Positions 1 to 11,884 of a stretch of DNA of 64,000 nucleotides are shown here, one piece after another. Both the position numbers and the translations under genes were made by a program. Each line of letters starts with the position of its first letter. Positions within the stretch are counted from its first letter, which is position 1. The notes under the pieces are model-generated. The model saw only the letters and a program-made list of their open reading frames with translations, searched no databases and was not told where the DNA came from. This DNA is from Hymenolepis diminuta. Taxonomy: Eukaryota; Platyhelminthes; Cestoda; Cyclophyllidea; Hymenolepididae. The stretch lies in NCBI GenBank assembly GCA_900708905.1, contig CAADRB010000051.1:133740-197739 (forward strand). Direction: 5' to 3'.

Positions 1-1226
1 GGCGATACATGTAACCGCTTGAATTTTGACCGTTTTTCAGAAGGTTATTTAAAAGTGAAGGAATAAATGAATCGTTTTTAAATTAATTATGTTAATTCAT
101 CATATATTAAAATACAAGCATCAGAAGTTTTTTTTTCCCAAAATGGCCGCCGTAGTAACTAATCTCCTGAGACCCACACGGCTAGAAGCATCGATTGGCG
201 GTATTTTTACTTTCAGTCACAGCGATCTGAAATCAGAAATTTTATTTTAAGTGTGTTGATACAGAATGTATCTTCTAGTTGAACTAATAAAAAAATGAAA
301 AATTCAAAAAATCATAAATCGGCACGCCTCAGAAAAAAGACAAATTTTCCACCTATTTTTTCGATGGCTTTTAGGTCAAAAATGGTAATTTTGGAGCTTT
401 TTTCGACTTCTTTGAAGTCCTACTAGAACTTAGTACTATAGAGAAGACGTGTGCCAAATTTCATAAGAATCGGTTTAGAAATTTTTGAGTTGTAAGTCCC
501 GATAATTTAAAAAAGTAGTTTTGAGAAAAACACGTTTAGGGTTTTAACACACAGAAACTCTACGATTACAGCGACTTACCAACTAGTCAGCGATTCCAGG
601 GCCATACATAAGTCCTTCGATGTGTTCATAGTATCTGGCTTTCTTCTGAAATTGTTCTTAACATGCTTGATGAGCTTTATTGGCTGTCAGAGAGCTACGG
701 CAATTTTCTCGATTCACCCTTTGGCCATCGACTTTGTCTTTGTAGGTCATGCTTTGGCGGCCAATAACAATTTGTAAAATGTTCATTACACGTAGGATAC
801 ATGTGTATCCATCATTGAATAGTCCAGAGGATATGAAACCACTAATATCTATGATCCTCATTCCAGAATTCAGGTGTTTTGCACACAGTCGAAAGATAGT
901 TGAGTTGAAAAATAATTTATAGTAGCTATACAGACGTCATTTTCAATGGAAATTTCCATGGAATTAGAGAATAAAAGAGTTTTGAACATCTACTTACTTG
1001 GATCGGCAATATAAAATACCCCAAGGTCGAAATCTGAGGAGCGGCTAGTGTGAGTCGAACGCTACAGTCCAGTCTTCATAGATCATATGGAGTTAAGGCA
1101 GAGCACTTTAGTAAGTATTTAATTGATAAATAATGCGAATTGGATTTTAAAAATTTAAAGGCATATTTTTGAGATGTCATTTCAACTATTTATGAAAGAA
1201 AAATCAATTTTTTACATGTATCGCCG
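1..1226. mobile_element. Decayed DNA transposon bounded by 14-bp terminal inverted repeats
   Basis: The first 14 bases (GGCGATACATGTAA) recur as their exact reverse complement at 1213-1226, giving matched ends about 1.2 kb apart. The interior is non-coding except for a transposase-like tail on the - strand (658-900). Because the window starts at the first base of the left repeat, the left target-site duplication cannot be seen, so the outer limit is uncertain. The superfamily is not resolved from the ends alone. Confidence 0.6.
658..900 (-). pseudogene. C-terminal remnant of a transposase-like protein
   Basis: The frame reads a Cys-x-Lys-His segment, then SGLFNDGYTCILRVMNILQ, then a Gly and a Asp-x-x-Arg-x-x-Arg pattern, and stops at 658. 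The order C-x-K-H, F-N-D/E-G, a Val-Leu-x-x-Leu-Gly-like helix and a D-x-x-R ending is a pattern I associate with the C-termini of cut-and-paste transposase-like proteins common in metazoan genomes; this is recall, not a search. There is no room upstream inside the inverted repeats for a full transposase, so it is a truncated copy. Family unresolved. Confidence 0.45.
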
Positions 1227-1511
1227 CCCTTCAGGTCTCAGCAGCCAGAAACCGAAGAGAGGTTGAGCATATCCGCACTATAGATACATATAATGGGATT
1301 GATTCTCATCTGGTCTTAACAGATAGTTTAATAACAGAAAGGAGATCTTCTAAGACATATGTTGTGTCCTAAATTTCTGAAAGAGCACTAAAAAGGCTAA
1401 TCGCTCCAAGAGAACACGGACAATCCTATTTCCGTTGAGAGTGGGTTTCAATTGACTATGCTATGATAATTATAAATCTATTTATTTTTCGAATTTTGGG
1501 ATTTGAGTAAA

Positions 1512-1742
1512 ATGCATAAAATGGGAGTATTGTTGCTATTCTTCTCCATGACAAGGCAAGTTAGCTTAACAAGTATTAGTTATGAAGAGCGTCAAAGGAA
1601 AAGGGCTGATGGAAGAGATTCAAATAATGTTGGATTGATTTTGGGGAAAGTCGAAAATCGAAACCATACTGCATCTAGACTACGAGAGTGTCAAATTATG
1701 TGCACTTCATTTTCCTTTCATAATGTTTTCACTGTGAAGTAG
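1512..1742 (+). CDS. Questionable small ORF with signal-peptide-like start
   Basis: A 76-codon frame begins with ATG at 1512 and has a short basic N-end (MHKM) followed by the hydrophobic stretch GVLLLFFSM, then a charged, unrecognised sequence ending at a TAG. The start resembles a weak signal peptide. No TATA box, intron signals or homology support it, and frames of this length arise by chance in this window, so it is recorded only as a possibility. Confidence 0.15.
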   Translation: MHKMGVLLLFFSMTRQVSLTSISYEERQRKRADGRDSNNVGLILGKVENRNHTASRLRECQIMCTSFSFHNVFTVK

Positions 1743-4700
1743 TGAAGGAATTAAACGAATGGTGCGGAGTCGACCGACATTGTGTCCCAAGAGTGTTTCG
1801 ATATGATCGTTCTTGTTTTTCTACGTCAAATCTCAAACTCAAATATGAATGTAGATATTGAAGCACGATGAATTCAGGTTGAAAATTAGAACCAGGGAGA
1901 AGGATAGTCGTGTTTCCCGCTTTTATCTTCCATTATTGCTCATTTTAAACACTCGCTTTTATATGATATTTGTTGCGAAGGCAACCTTGAGACACCCCAT
2001 GAATGACAACCTGTGAATTTATTATTAATGATGATATGTCTTACTGTGATTTGTGTTCAATTCCTCCTAAGATTCCTCTGAGACTGCAAGTGATGGATTG
2101 CGTCTCCCGTCAGTGTAAGGATGTCTTCCAATCCTCAGTGTCATTGTGATGGCTTAAATTTAAAAGGAAATGAAGATCCAAGCCTTACTCTAAACTGCAT
2201 TGCTCAGTCCTCCCATACTCATTCCAGTTTGCATTATTTATAATATTAATGAACATTCTTTTGTGTGTATTTCAAATATTCTCGTTTTCCTCACACCAAA
2301 ATATATTAAACATCTTCATTGACATCTACTGTGCTTCTCATCTGATCAATCTCTTCCAACAATCTGCTTAACACATCAATTAATTAATCTCAAATACGTG
2401 AGTAAGCGGTAATGCTTCTCGTTCACAGTATATTATTCTGCGATTTCTACACGTAGGGGGACATCTCAAGACAACGTATCTTAGTTTGATTGGTGTTCTA
2501 GTAAGTGCAGGGCAGATTTCTCATTGAGAAAATTAACTTTTCGTGTCATTTTCATCTAACAGCTATGCCATGATGTTGGGAATATTTCCGTCTTATAGAG
2601 TGCAATTATGCAAAATTAGAATTTCATTAAGTTAAATACTATATACTGAAATCTCTTTCGACAGTCCGGTCAGAGTACATAATTCTGTAGGTAGCAGGCG
2701 ACTATCAGTTAAACTAATTTAACAGGCGCTATTAAAATTGACTTCTTTGTTTGAATCCGAGAGAAACTTTTGTGAGACCTTTGGATGAGAAATTTAATAT
2801 TTGAGGGACGCGACGGATGGCCTTTGTGAGTTTCCAAATAACAGCAAAAATGCTAGATCATGTTTTCAGTCTGGGCCGAGAAATGAGGGAGAGGATATTC
2901 TCAGCTCCGTAGTCCACATTTGCCTATTCTATCCTATTAATTTAAAATCTCAAAGCAATGCATCGCCTTGTCGGACCAGTATAACACATACTAACTTTAT
3001 AAATAAATTGTCAATTATTTACGTAAACTTATATTCTGTAATTCTGCCTGTGGTTCTCAATTCTAATAAAGGGTGAAAGATTATTATTAAATTGGCCTCT
3101 GTCATGTCTCAGCCTAGAGTCACAACAGACCTATTGCCATGAATCAATCAACACAAATATCTTGCCAGGTCAGTCGAGACAATCACAATGCCAATTTTGT
3201 CGTAAACATTGATAGAAACGCAAGATGAGAAGATATGGTATGATTAAAAACAAAACATTTTTCTCTTTGCACAACACCACATGATCAACATTTTCGGCAA
3301 AATACACTTACACCTGCTATATTATGATATAATTTTAGCTAGCTATTTGAGACCTTGAAATTAAGGCGTAAATATCAGTAAAGGATAAATGGGATAAATC
3401 AAATCTGTCAAGGCCAGAAATATAACTGAAATTTCGCAATTATATTAGGGAGAGTGCTAATATTTGACTTTAGAAGAAAAGAAGTACTTTGAAGCTTCTC
3501 TAATGAGAACTCTACTATCCATCTTATTGACCAGAATTACCTAATTGGATTGGCCATCCAGGTCTTTGGATATGCATCAATGGGCATCGACCTCGTGACT
3601 TCTAAATTAAGATGAAATAAGTCTATTTCTCTAACTAAATTTGTTCACATGTGCTAATATTGAGAAGTCAGTTGACAGACTTCTAAATTGCAATTTCTTA
3701 CATCTGCTCCACGTGCTGACTGGATGATCCAAAAAGAGACAATTTCAGTTGCCTTCAATCGGTGAGAAAGTTCTCAGAACATGTTGACACAACATTTCAC
3801 AAGGTCATAAAAGAAGAAATGGGATGAAACTGATTATACTGTTGTACTCTATAGCTTAATTTAACTAACAGAAAATGACATTTAGGGTTGAACTTCTACA
3901 ACGGTATACGGACGTTCAAACATTCTGAACTTGTCAAGTTATCTGTAAAATATAAAGAGCTTATTAACAGGGAAGTAATTCAACATTTAAAATAGGATGT
4001 CGCTTCTCACTCACCTGGCTAGAATAAAGAAATTTTGAATTAGTTCTTGAAGCCAAATGTATTACATATATAATCAATTATCGATTATAAGTAAAGTATT
4101 TATAATTATCTTTGGTAAATGTTTGAGTAGTATTCGAATTAGACGACGTCAAAGTATGGGAAAGAATGTCGGAGTGTATTAAAATACACAAAAATACAAC
4201 AGTGATTGAATGGTGCTTTCCGCAGGTATAAAGGGATGCGATCAGGTACACACTATGAAGCATTTTAAAGGATTTGGTAATTGTTCATGCAGTGGGGAAA
4301 GGAAGGAGAATGAAATCATTGTATAGCAAGAAAAATAAAGCTATGTGGATGATTATCGCAACATTACATAAAATCGGCAGCTTCGCTCTTTACTATTTTT
4401 ACTCGAATTCCCCTGACATGAAGTTTTACGCCGTAAGAGAGGGAACTCGACAATTTTGACTGTTTTGACAATAACAGAGCAGTCAAACCATAAACTTTCT
4501 TAGCCCCTTGATTTATTTATCTTAAACACAGCGCCGTGTTAGCTTTCCTGGTAGTTCACAACAGTGTCTAATGTCTGAAAAAAGTTTTCGATAAGAAAGA
4601 CTTTGCAAAGCAGCCAAAATCTCTTTATTAGGTTTCAACTCTAAACCTAGAATGTCATTCTCCCTTCTCCCAACAATTGTTTCATTGATACTAGTGCCTC

Positions 4701-4970
4701 TCTCTGTATAGCTTTATCAAAGATATGTCATTTCGACAAATTTAAAGGTGGTAAGCGAACATGTGGGAAAAATTCGGACTCCAGAGTAATGTACTTAAAA
4801 CGCCATTCAGATACCCATAGTGAACTTAATGGATGACTCAATATTATGGGTGCTAATATTAGATATTGGCATATCATGTATGCTAGCAATAAAAATTAAT
4901 CAGGGATGTCGCACTGCCAGGAAAATTCCAGGCATCATACCATCCAAAATGTCAAGGACAAAACAACAAG
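1743..4970. other. AT-rich intergenic stretch without a supported gene
   Basis: No exon with matching splice sites or recognisable protein was found on either strand. Open frames here (for example 2801-3076 and 4078-4459) have chance-like composition. The only structure noticed is a degenerate copy of a dispersed repeat near 3516-3600. Confidence 0.6.
3516..3600 (+). repeat. Dispersed repeat family R1, degenerate copy
   Basis: This segment aligns by eye with 43401-43500, 22530-22625 and 48550-48645 around a shared core of the type AATTAATCAGTGTGGTTGGCC followed by an A-T-G-rich ending near GAGCATCG. It is the most diverged of the four copies. Origin unknown. Confidence 0.4.
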
Positions 4971-4977
4971 TATAAAA
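4971..4977 (+). promoter_or_regulatory. TATA box of the micro-exon-type gene
   Basis: TATAAAA lies 53 bases before the ATG at 5024, which would put transcription start near 5000 and give a short leader of about 25 bases. Its position relative to a well-supported first exon makes it a plausible core promoter. Confidence 0.55.
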
Positions 4978-5023
4978 ATAGATAATCAGGAGTTCAAGAG
5001 ACATTAAATCAAAACGCAAAAAG

Positions 5024-6282
5024 ATGGATAAATATCAATGCTTCATAGTATTAAACATATTCTATTTGGTTACTACGGCATTTGCTCAAGTAAATAACAA
5101 GCAATTGTACATCAATACAGGTGAGAAATTATTATAGTAAAAATTTGCGACATAACTATATGATTTCGACGAACGAAATCACATGTGCATGGCGCTATGG
5201 TCATTGATAACTTCAGACTCTATTAAAAGTAATATTTTTTCAGGTTTTAATGAAATCGCAACATCGGTCTCAACATCATCTTCACCGAGTATGAGTAGTT
5301 TTTACTATTGATATTAAAAAAACGGTTTTTATATGCAAATGTAACGTGTGTATGTTTTTTATCTCTTGAAGAAACTCCCGAAACAACGGGATCTTCGACC
5401 TCTAAAACAGGTAAGGATTTGTGACCGTTGCATATACTAACTTGGCGGGATTTTGGGTGTTAGCATATATGCCTCCCTGCTCGCCATCTAATATCCACCA
5501 TAGTCAATAAGTTCGATCATAAGTCAAGAGGGAAAAATTACTCTCTGAAGGAAAATTTGGCGAGGTGAACACATCGAGACTATCCTCCACCCAACATCTC
5601 GGTGTCAACTTCCTCATTTATCTTTTAATCATGAAGAGCCCCATCTGTTTTAACATTAGCCCCAGTTTCCAGTCCACCATAATTGGAGATTTAAAAGCGA
5701 CTCGGTGAGAAACTGGATTTCTACTTCACATCATTAATATTTCGGATCCAAATGATGGGGAGCAGTGAAGTAGTCCGAATGGGAAGAGGGAGTTGAAGAG
5801 ATGTGGAAGTTGGAGTCTAGGCATCAACGGTGTCTAAATTTTGATGATATCTTAGTGAATGGGTCGACAGACTTCCACGCATTTTGAGACGAATCTGTGT
5901 TTATATTCTAATATTCTTTGTTGCTTTTTTTCATTTATGTTTTAATTACAGTTGATGCTGGATTTTTTACCAACTTTCCTGAAAGGACAAGTAAGTAATT
6001 ATCCCTGGACAGCTTTAATCATTATTTATTCACTTTGATTCTAATTCTTACATTTCTGTTCAACTTTAATGATATTTGAAAATGAATTGTTTAAAATTGT
6101 CTATAACTTTAAAATCAGTTAAGATGAAAATTGACAAGTCCTGCCGTTAATATGAAAATTTTTATTCTTTATGTTTAACACCAAATAATTTTATTTTAAT
6201 AGCTACCACCACATCATCCGCAGTTGTATTGGGATCATTCAGTGGATATTTTCTTCTCATTGGTGGAATTATTATTGCTTAA
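5024..6282 (+). CDS. Micro-exon-type gene for a small secreted/GPI-anchored Ser/Thr-rich protein
   Basis: Five exons join into a 300-base frame (99 residues): 5024-5120, 5244-5288, 5372-5410, 5952-5990 and 6203-6282. All introns (123, 83, 541 and 212 bases) start with GT, end in AG and interrupt in phase 1, so the three internal exons (45, 39, 39 bases) are symmetric and each could be skipped without a frameshift. Exon 1 encodes a signal peptide (residues 1-21, MDKYQ then a hydrophobic core ending TTAFA). Exons 2-3 give a Ser/Thr-rich, probably O-glycosylated stretch (TSVSTSSSP, TTGSSTSKT). Exon 5 encodes TTTTSS, then a hydrophobic C-terminal 20 residues ending GGIIIA with no basic tail, like a GPI-attachment signal or membrane anchor. 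This matches the micro-exon gene (MEG) architecture described in schistosomes. No sequence homologue is recognised. The frame continuity across five independent splice junctions is strong evidence; the function (surface or secreted variable peptide) is inference. Confidence 0.8.
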
Positions 6283-6371
6283 ATCTACCTTTATGTTACC
6301 ATTAATTTAAAATGATTCTTCTATGAAGATGGATTCTCTTCACTTGTCCTTCTCCTGTGATTGTGACGAAT

Positions 6372-6377
6372 AATAAA
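6372..6377 (+). promoter_or_regulatory. Poly(A) signal of the micro-exon-type gene
   Basis: AATAAA sits 90 bases after the stop codon at 6280-6282 in AT-rich sequence, at the spacing expected for a short 3' UTR. Confidence 0.6.
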
Positions 6378-6569
6378 TGCATTATACTTCTTTGTAATTA
6401 ATGCTTCTTATAGTAATGGGGTATTTGGAGCTAATAAGTAAACTGAATATTGTTAAATTGTAGAAAATTTAATTTATATTTCATCTAAACACGAGGTAAA
6501 AGATTTAATTTTGGGTGCGAAATGATCATACCAGAATTTCTAGAAAATGGAGGGGAGAGCATCAAAAAG

Positions 6570-6720
6570 ACATGGAGAGCAACATCACGGAATTGGAAAG
6601 TCCTACTTCATTTGATTTTTGGAATTGAATTGTACAGTTTTTAATAAATTGGTAGCTCACATTCCGAACATCGAATTTTGTGATTCGTCAACTGGATTGC
6701 GGCAAAGGCTTGTGGAAAAT
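6570..6720 (-). repeat. Dispersed repeat R2 (gypsy-linked), copy a
   Basis: The sequence around TCCTACTTCATTTGAT and GGATTGCGGCAAAGGC parallels 11890-12010, and in the opposite orientation 11150-11270 and 34900-35030. Because 11150-11270 directly follows a gypsy integrase remnant, this family is probably the 3' part of that retroelement. Confidence 0.4.
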
Positions 6721-9700
6721 TTTCAGTGTTTATGAACCTCTTTTAAGTAAAAAGGGTTGGTCCATCACTTCGATGCATTTCTTCTTCCAAAGATTGAGAA
6801 GTTAAAACGGCATCACACGATTTCCCGTAAATTACCGTTAGTTTGTTAGTTAGCTAATTGAGATTTTTTATGCTCAAAGGATATATCAAGAAGCACTCGA
6901 CTGGAATTATTTCGAATTATAATTCGAGTGAAGTAATGTTAAAGTATCCCACCAATTATGCAAGAGCGTTTCAATCGTTTCCACGAGCATTCGCATGCAA
7001 CTTCGCGTTCCACTGTTTTCGATCGAATTCTCTCGAGATTGAAGTCGACACTGATGTCAATATTAACCATAACAGACCGGTTAAACCGCAGTCATCCTTG
7101 GCGTCTTATTTATCTGACTCAGAAATAATTTTGTATTACCTTTTTTTATAGCTTCCATTGGTACCTGATGGCTAAAAACGGTAAGAGTACTATGCAAATT
7201 TTTCCTAGCGAACCAAAGGCAAAGTCTTCTTCGTTGAACTTGGGTGGGCAGATTCTTTATAAGTCACGACTCTGCTAGAGAGTAATTCTATGATTTGACA
7301 TCTCGATGAGCGCTTTGATCCTCGTGCTAGTATGAAGAGAAGACTTACAAGTTAATGTTTCCATTTCCGTCATCTGTGGCTTATAAGAGGTGGATAGCTA
7401 GATATCTTGTTTCTGACCTCGTAGATAGTTATTACCTTCTTATAACAGCCGGTCTTCACCACAAACAAGATCAAGAAGAGAGATATCGCTGTTTGAAGAA
7501 CTGTAATGAGTACAATGAGAAAGCTCAGAGTAGTGGCAGGGAGCAACAGGAAGGAATTTACAAGTAATCCGTTGTTATTATTTTCGATAGTTTTATTCGT
7601 TCATAAAATTACATTTCCAATTTATTGATAAAAATTGATCAGTCTTGAGTGATCCATTCATTACTGACACTTTTCACTCCTCGGGGCAATAAATATTCCC
7701 AGTTAATTTTGTCAAGCTCTGGCTGATAACTTACAATTTGTATTTATTTTATAACAAATTTTGAGGTCATCACCGTTCACTGAAGTTTATTTAATTTGGA
7801 CGGATTTTGGGGAGAAATAGTGTGAAGGATGAATCCCTTCGTCTCCGAAGTATTCATCTTACGTCACCGCTAACCACCAAAATTTAATTATCTGTAAACT
7901 TTTAACCTTTCCTATGACCCCATACGCTCTATGGATAAACATCGTGTGTCCTCAAGTGGCCTATTTTCATCGATTGGAAAAGCTAAGTGTACCTCAGATG
8001 ATAGTTGCAGAGACACCGCTGAGTCAGCTATATTAGTAACCAGTCCTGTCCGTACTGCCCCTTCCTTTTCCTAAAATTGTTCCGTCCAATTAAAGCACAC
8101 ATTCAATTACGTCCCCACGCCTTCCAACACACGCAGAGAGACTGTCGTCTGTCAGACGCATCTTCCTCCTTTCCTCAATTGTCTCTTCCTCTTGGGAGTC
8201 TATACTGCAGTTTGTTTAATACATCCATTGCTTCATTGCTGTTAGCCCTTACTCTAACCGCAATCAGTGGAAGTATTTGCATTAATCAATTTTATTTAAG
8301 GTTCTAAATACCCCCATATTTTGATTAAATGCGTGTTCATATTTTCCTATTTTATTAAATCAGAATGTCAAGATTGCTTCTTCGCTTTCTGAAACTAGAT
8401 TAGAATTTTCTAGTTGCACACCTTCTATCAGATTAGTGAAATTTTTAAGAATTTGTTAAGAATTTCAAAAACTCGTACTTGCTTTCAGAAACAAGTACGA
8501 TTTCAGAATCTTGCTATCCAATGTCATGGCCATGTAAATCACCTTGTGCATCCAGTAAAGATTAAAATTTGAAAGAAATCAGAAGTGACTACTAACCTTT
8601 TAATACTTCCATATCTTCATGGTTTGACTAGCCTCTTTAGATTTCACTTCACTTGTGTTTTCACCACTGTTGATTTCTAGGACTGTTGGTTCTTTTTGTA
8701 GTGTTTAAGAGAAAGCTCGTAGAGAATATCAAGAACCTCAATTCACCCTCGATTAGGAGTAAAACACTCTTAGAATAGACTTCAATTCTCTGTTGTTCTC
8801 TTTCCGTTTGCGATTCCTCTGCATACTCCCCTTTCTCTGCAACTTCCATATCTGTCGAATAACTTAATAGAAAAATGATAATTTATGTCTTTTATCTAAT
8901 ATATCGAGATTTTAAATTCGTTTTTTATTTCCATTCATGACGTGAAAGATGATATCTTCAAGTGAAGACAAATTTAATAATATTTCATGCGGTTTGAAAT
9001 GTTTTTTAGGATTTATTTGAATAAAAAAGATTTTTCATAAGTTATTTATTATATTTAAGATTGCAAAAACTGTTCTTTTTAGTTTAAATTTCCAACTATA
9101 CTTTATTCTAGTTTTACTTAATCACCCTACCGCATGATTTTTTGTTTTTTCCTATATGAATAACCCGATTTTGTAAGTAAAATTTTTCACCTCTCTATTA
9201 AAAAGGAAATTTGTTTTAAAATTATACCAACTTGCTACGAGATTTGAAAGATTTTTATTGACCGCATTGGTTACATTTTTCTCTAATTAAAAATTTCCTT
9301 CAATATTCTCACTAATTACTTCTAGGACTCAGTTATCTCGATGTCAAGATCGTTACTACGGCACTTGGAGACCTGGATTCCTCGTTGTGACCGCAGACTC
9401 ACATCAAGCGTATAGCCGTGAAGCAATAGAATGAATACCAACAATTGTTATTCAATGTAGAAAAATAGATATTATTCAGCAGGGAAACACAAAGTTCAGG
9501 TTAGCACTGGTTCGTCAGCGTCGTATTTCCCATTTTTAAATTGTTTGATACCAGGGAAAAGCATTTTTTCTTAAATCTTAAAGATACAGTGGAGATGAAA
9601 TATACAGTAAATAGGCCAGGCAATACAAATCAGGCAAACTTATAATAATTGTAAGTCAGTTTATTTAAAGATCGTATATGGCAACCAGTAGCAGCCAGAA

Positions 9701-10739
9701 AGTAAAAATTCGTGCTTGTTTTGCTATTGCTGGTGAATAATCATGTTAACTTCATAACCGCAAAATAGTTTGGCAGGCAATCACCTCACATGTGCTAAAG
9801 TTTTTTATTTAAAAATAAATGCAAAATAAATATTTTACTGTATTGAGTGATATAGATACGTAGGAGTAATTGCTAGGACCCGGCGGCTAGCAACAACAAA
9901 CAGTTATAAAAGTTGAATACAAGAGTCGTGTAGGCCAAAATGTATTGATCTAACCGCAATAAGAATTCAGTAGAGCAAGAGAGAGATGTGGGACAGAGCA
10001 GATAAATTGACAAGCGTATGGATGGGTGTCCCCACTCCCTCTCCTTCACATAGGAGGGATAGTATGAACAGGTGAAATGGGTCTGGGCATCAACGTGGGG
10101 AAGCTGAATCCTTGCAGCGCTCATTCAAGGATCGCTTAATTAGCTTATTCCGATAAGCAAAACAAACTATTTGAGGACACATGATGAGCTAGAATAGGGT
10201 CAACCACTTCAAGAACCACTGTGAGGCCGAGATAATTAGGTCTCAGTGATTAGTGATGACGTAGATGAAAATTTCGGAAAAGTACAGGGGTTTATCCTCC
10301 AAATATATCCCATCTGCCTTAGAGATGCTTTAGTTTTAAACTAATAATTTAACCGAGGTAAATGGTAAAAATTTGAGTCAAATATGAGCTTCTTACAATT
10401 TCGGAGATCCTAGAACTAATTCTCATTCAATTTCCGATTTTTGAGTGAATTATATCTGAATCATCTACCTCGCAGAAAGAATTGCGATCGATTTGAATTG
10501 TGTAAAGGTTGAATTGCGGATGATATCGAGAATCACCAGCCTCTGCAATTTCATTTTATTTTAAGCTCTTGAGATGCTCATTCAATTTTTGACAGTAATG
10601 ATTTTTGTTAAGATTCCTTCGGATGATAGTTTAGGGTAGTAAGATAGCTTTTCGTAATTAAACCTCTGGAACAAAATGTCATTTTGAAACTCGTTTCTTA
10701 ATTAAAATAGGCTGACCTATTGTTGTCATTTAGAAAGGA
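6721..10739. other. Gene-free AT-rich stretch
   Basis: No supported exon on either strand. The open frames at 6858-7151, 7355-7567, 8077-8307, 8661-8849 and 9873-10124 show no domain, signal or matched splice sites. The segment 9850-10130 is richer in purines on the + strand and may be retroelement debris similar to 11300-11820. Confidence 0.5.
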
Positions 10740-11160
10740 AATGTGGCTATTCTACCGGCCCTAATGCTGCATTGGAAGCAAATTGCTACCCGCTACCAGT
10801 TCCCGACGATATTTTTTCGATACTGAATGTTATAAATGTCTTGCAAAGTTCGATTTAGCAGGGACCATTTTAACCAATAATGACACCCACTCTTCATAAT
10901 ATCATCCTCAATCAAATGGTCGGGCAGAACGATCACTAAACTGCGAGCACTTCAGAAATAAAGTGTAGGAGGAGATAAGAGAGTCTCCACGCGTTTTTTA
11001 TCACCTAACGGGCGACGCGCATCCAACTCAACAAAACAATCAGCTTTTCTAAAACTATTCCCTGCTTAATATTACCAACTAGCAAAATTTTGCCTAATAA
11101 ATCACGGACGAAAATCGAAAGTAAAGTGACAAAACTCTTCTTGATCAAAAAACCGGTAAA
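10740..11160 (+). pseudogene. Gypsy-type LTR retrotransposon polyprotein remnant (RT fused to integrase by deletion)
   Basis: At 10772-10828 the + strand reads LEANCYPLPVPDDIFSILN, the start of a gypsy reverse-transcriptase domain. After a one-base frame change at about 10829-10860 a piece like CLAKFDLAG follows, which is the next RT block leading to the first catalytic Asp. Then, only 40 bases on (10900-10935), comes YHPQSNGRAERS, the conserved end of the integrase core (HPQSNGxxER). In an intact element these motifs lie roughly 2 kb apart, so the RNase H and most of integrase are deleted. Stops and frameshifts make it non-functional. These motif assignments are from family knowledge. Confidence 0.75.
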
Positions 11161-11275
11161 TAAGCACCGAAGATCGTATTAAGTACTTGGGGCAATCCAG
11201 GGAAAAATTGTGAAATTTGAACCTTTGGAAAGTGCAATACACGTTTAGTAAATATTATACTTTGTATTTAGTAAA
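11150..11275 (+). repeat. Dispersed repeat R2, copy b (inverted partner of 11928-12010)
   Basis: The segment with CCAGGGAAAAATTGTGAAAT and GCAATACACGTTTAGTAAAT is repeated as its reverse complement at 11928-12000 with few changes. The two arms flank about 0.65 kb of purine-rich sequence. Copy b follows the gypsy integrase remnant, suggesting it is that element's 3' portion. Confidence 0.65.
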
Positions 11276-11880
11276 TATTAAAATTATCCACAGTAAAACA
11301 AAGAAATTATAATTTTTAATTGTGGAAAGCAAGTAAAATCGGCTAACAGAATGTCCAATAAATGATTAAGGGAAGAGCAACATGAAAGTATCAGAGTTGT
11401 AGCGGCTAAGGGATAACAGCAGATGAAGAAAAAGGACACCAAGGATTGTGTTAGGATGTATTGAACAAAATCGGTACAAAGTCTCAAAGGAAAGTAGCGG
11501 CTTGGAAGAGCAGCGGATATGGCGTTTATTGAACAGTTAGTGTCCTTTGTGTGTGTCTGTGTGTCCGGGACCATGGGTGTTTTTTATCGACGCTTTGAGC
11601 GAGGACAGGCATAGAGATATGTATGCGTGTTTTGATTGGTCGGTACGATTGTGGTGGAAGGACAGGCCGGTGCAGGCAGGACCGATTGATAACTAAGCTG
11701 ACTAAGCGATGCCCTTTCCGATCGATGAAAAGTAGGCCGGTTGAGGACACACGGTGTTTGTTGGAGTGCAGTGGATAACAGGAAAAGGGTGAGAACTTAC
11801 AGACATAATAATAGGACAAGATAGTTAAGTTTGATGAGGAATAGGGATAATATAGAAAAATATTTCGGTGAGAAGGGGTT
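11276..11880. other. Purine-rich spacer between inverted repeats
   Basis: The + strand is rich in G and A, with higher GC than the surroundings. Long - strand open frames (11284-11574, 11526-11819) result from this composition and lack recognisable protein. It may be LTR or untranslated retroelement sequence. Confidence 0.35.
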
Positions 11881-11884
11881 CATC

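Noticed and set aside
11284..11819. Overlapping - strand ORFs of about 96 codons
   Set aside because: They arise from purine-rich + strand composition between inverted repeats and have no recognisable domain.
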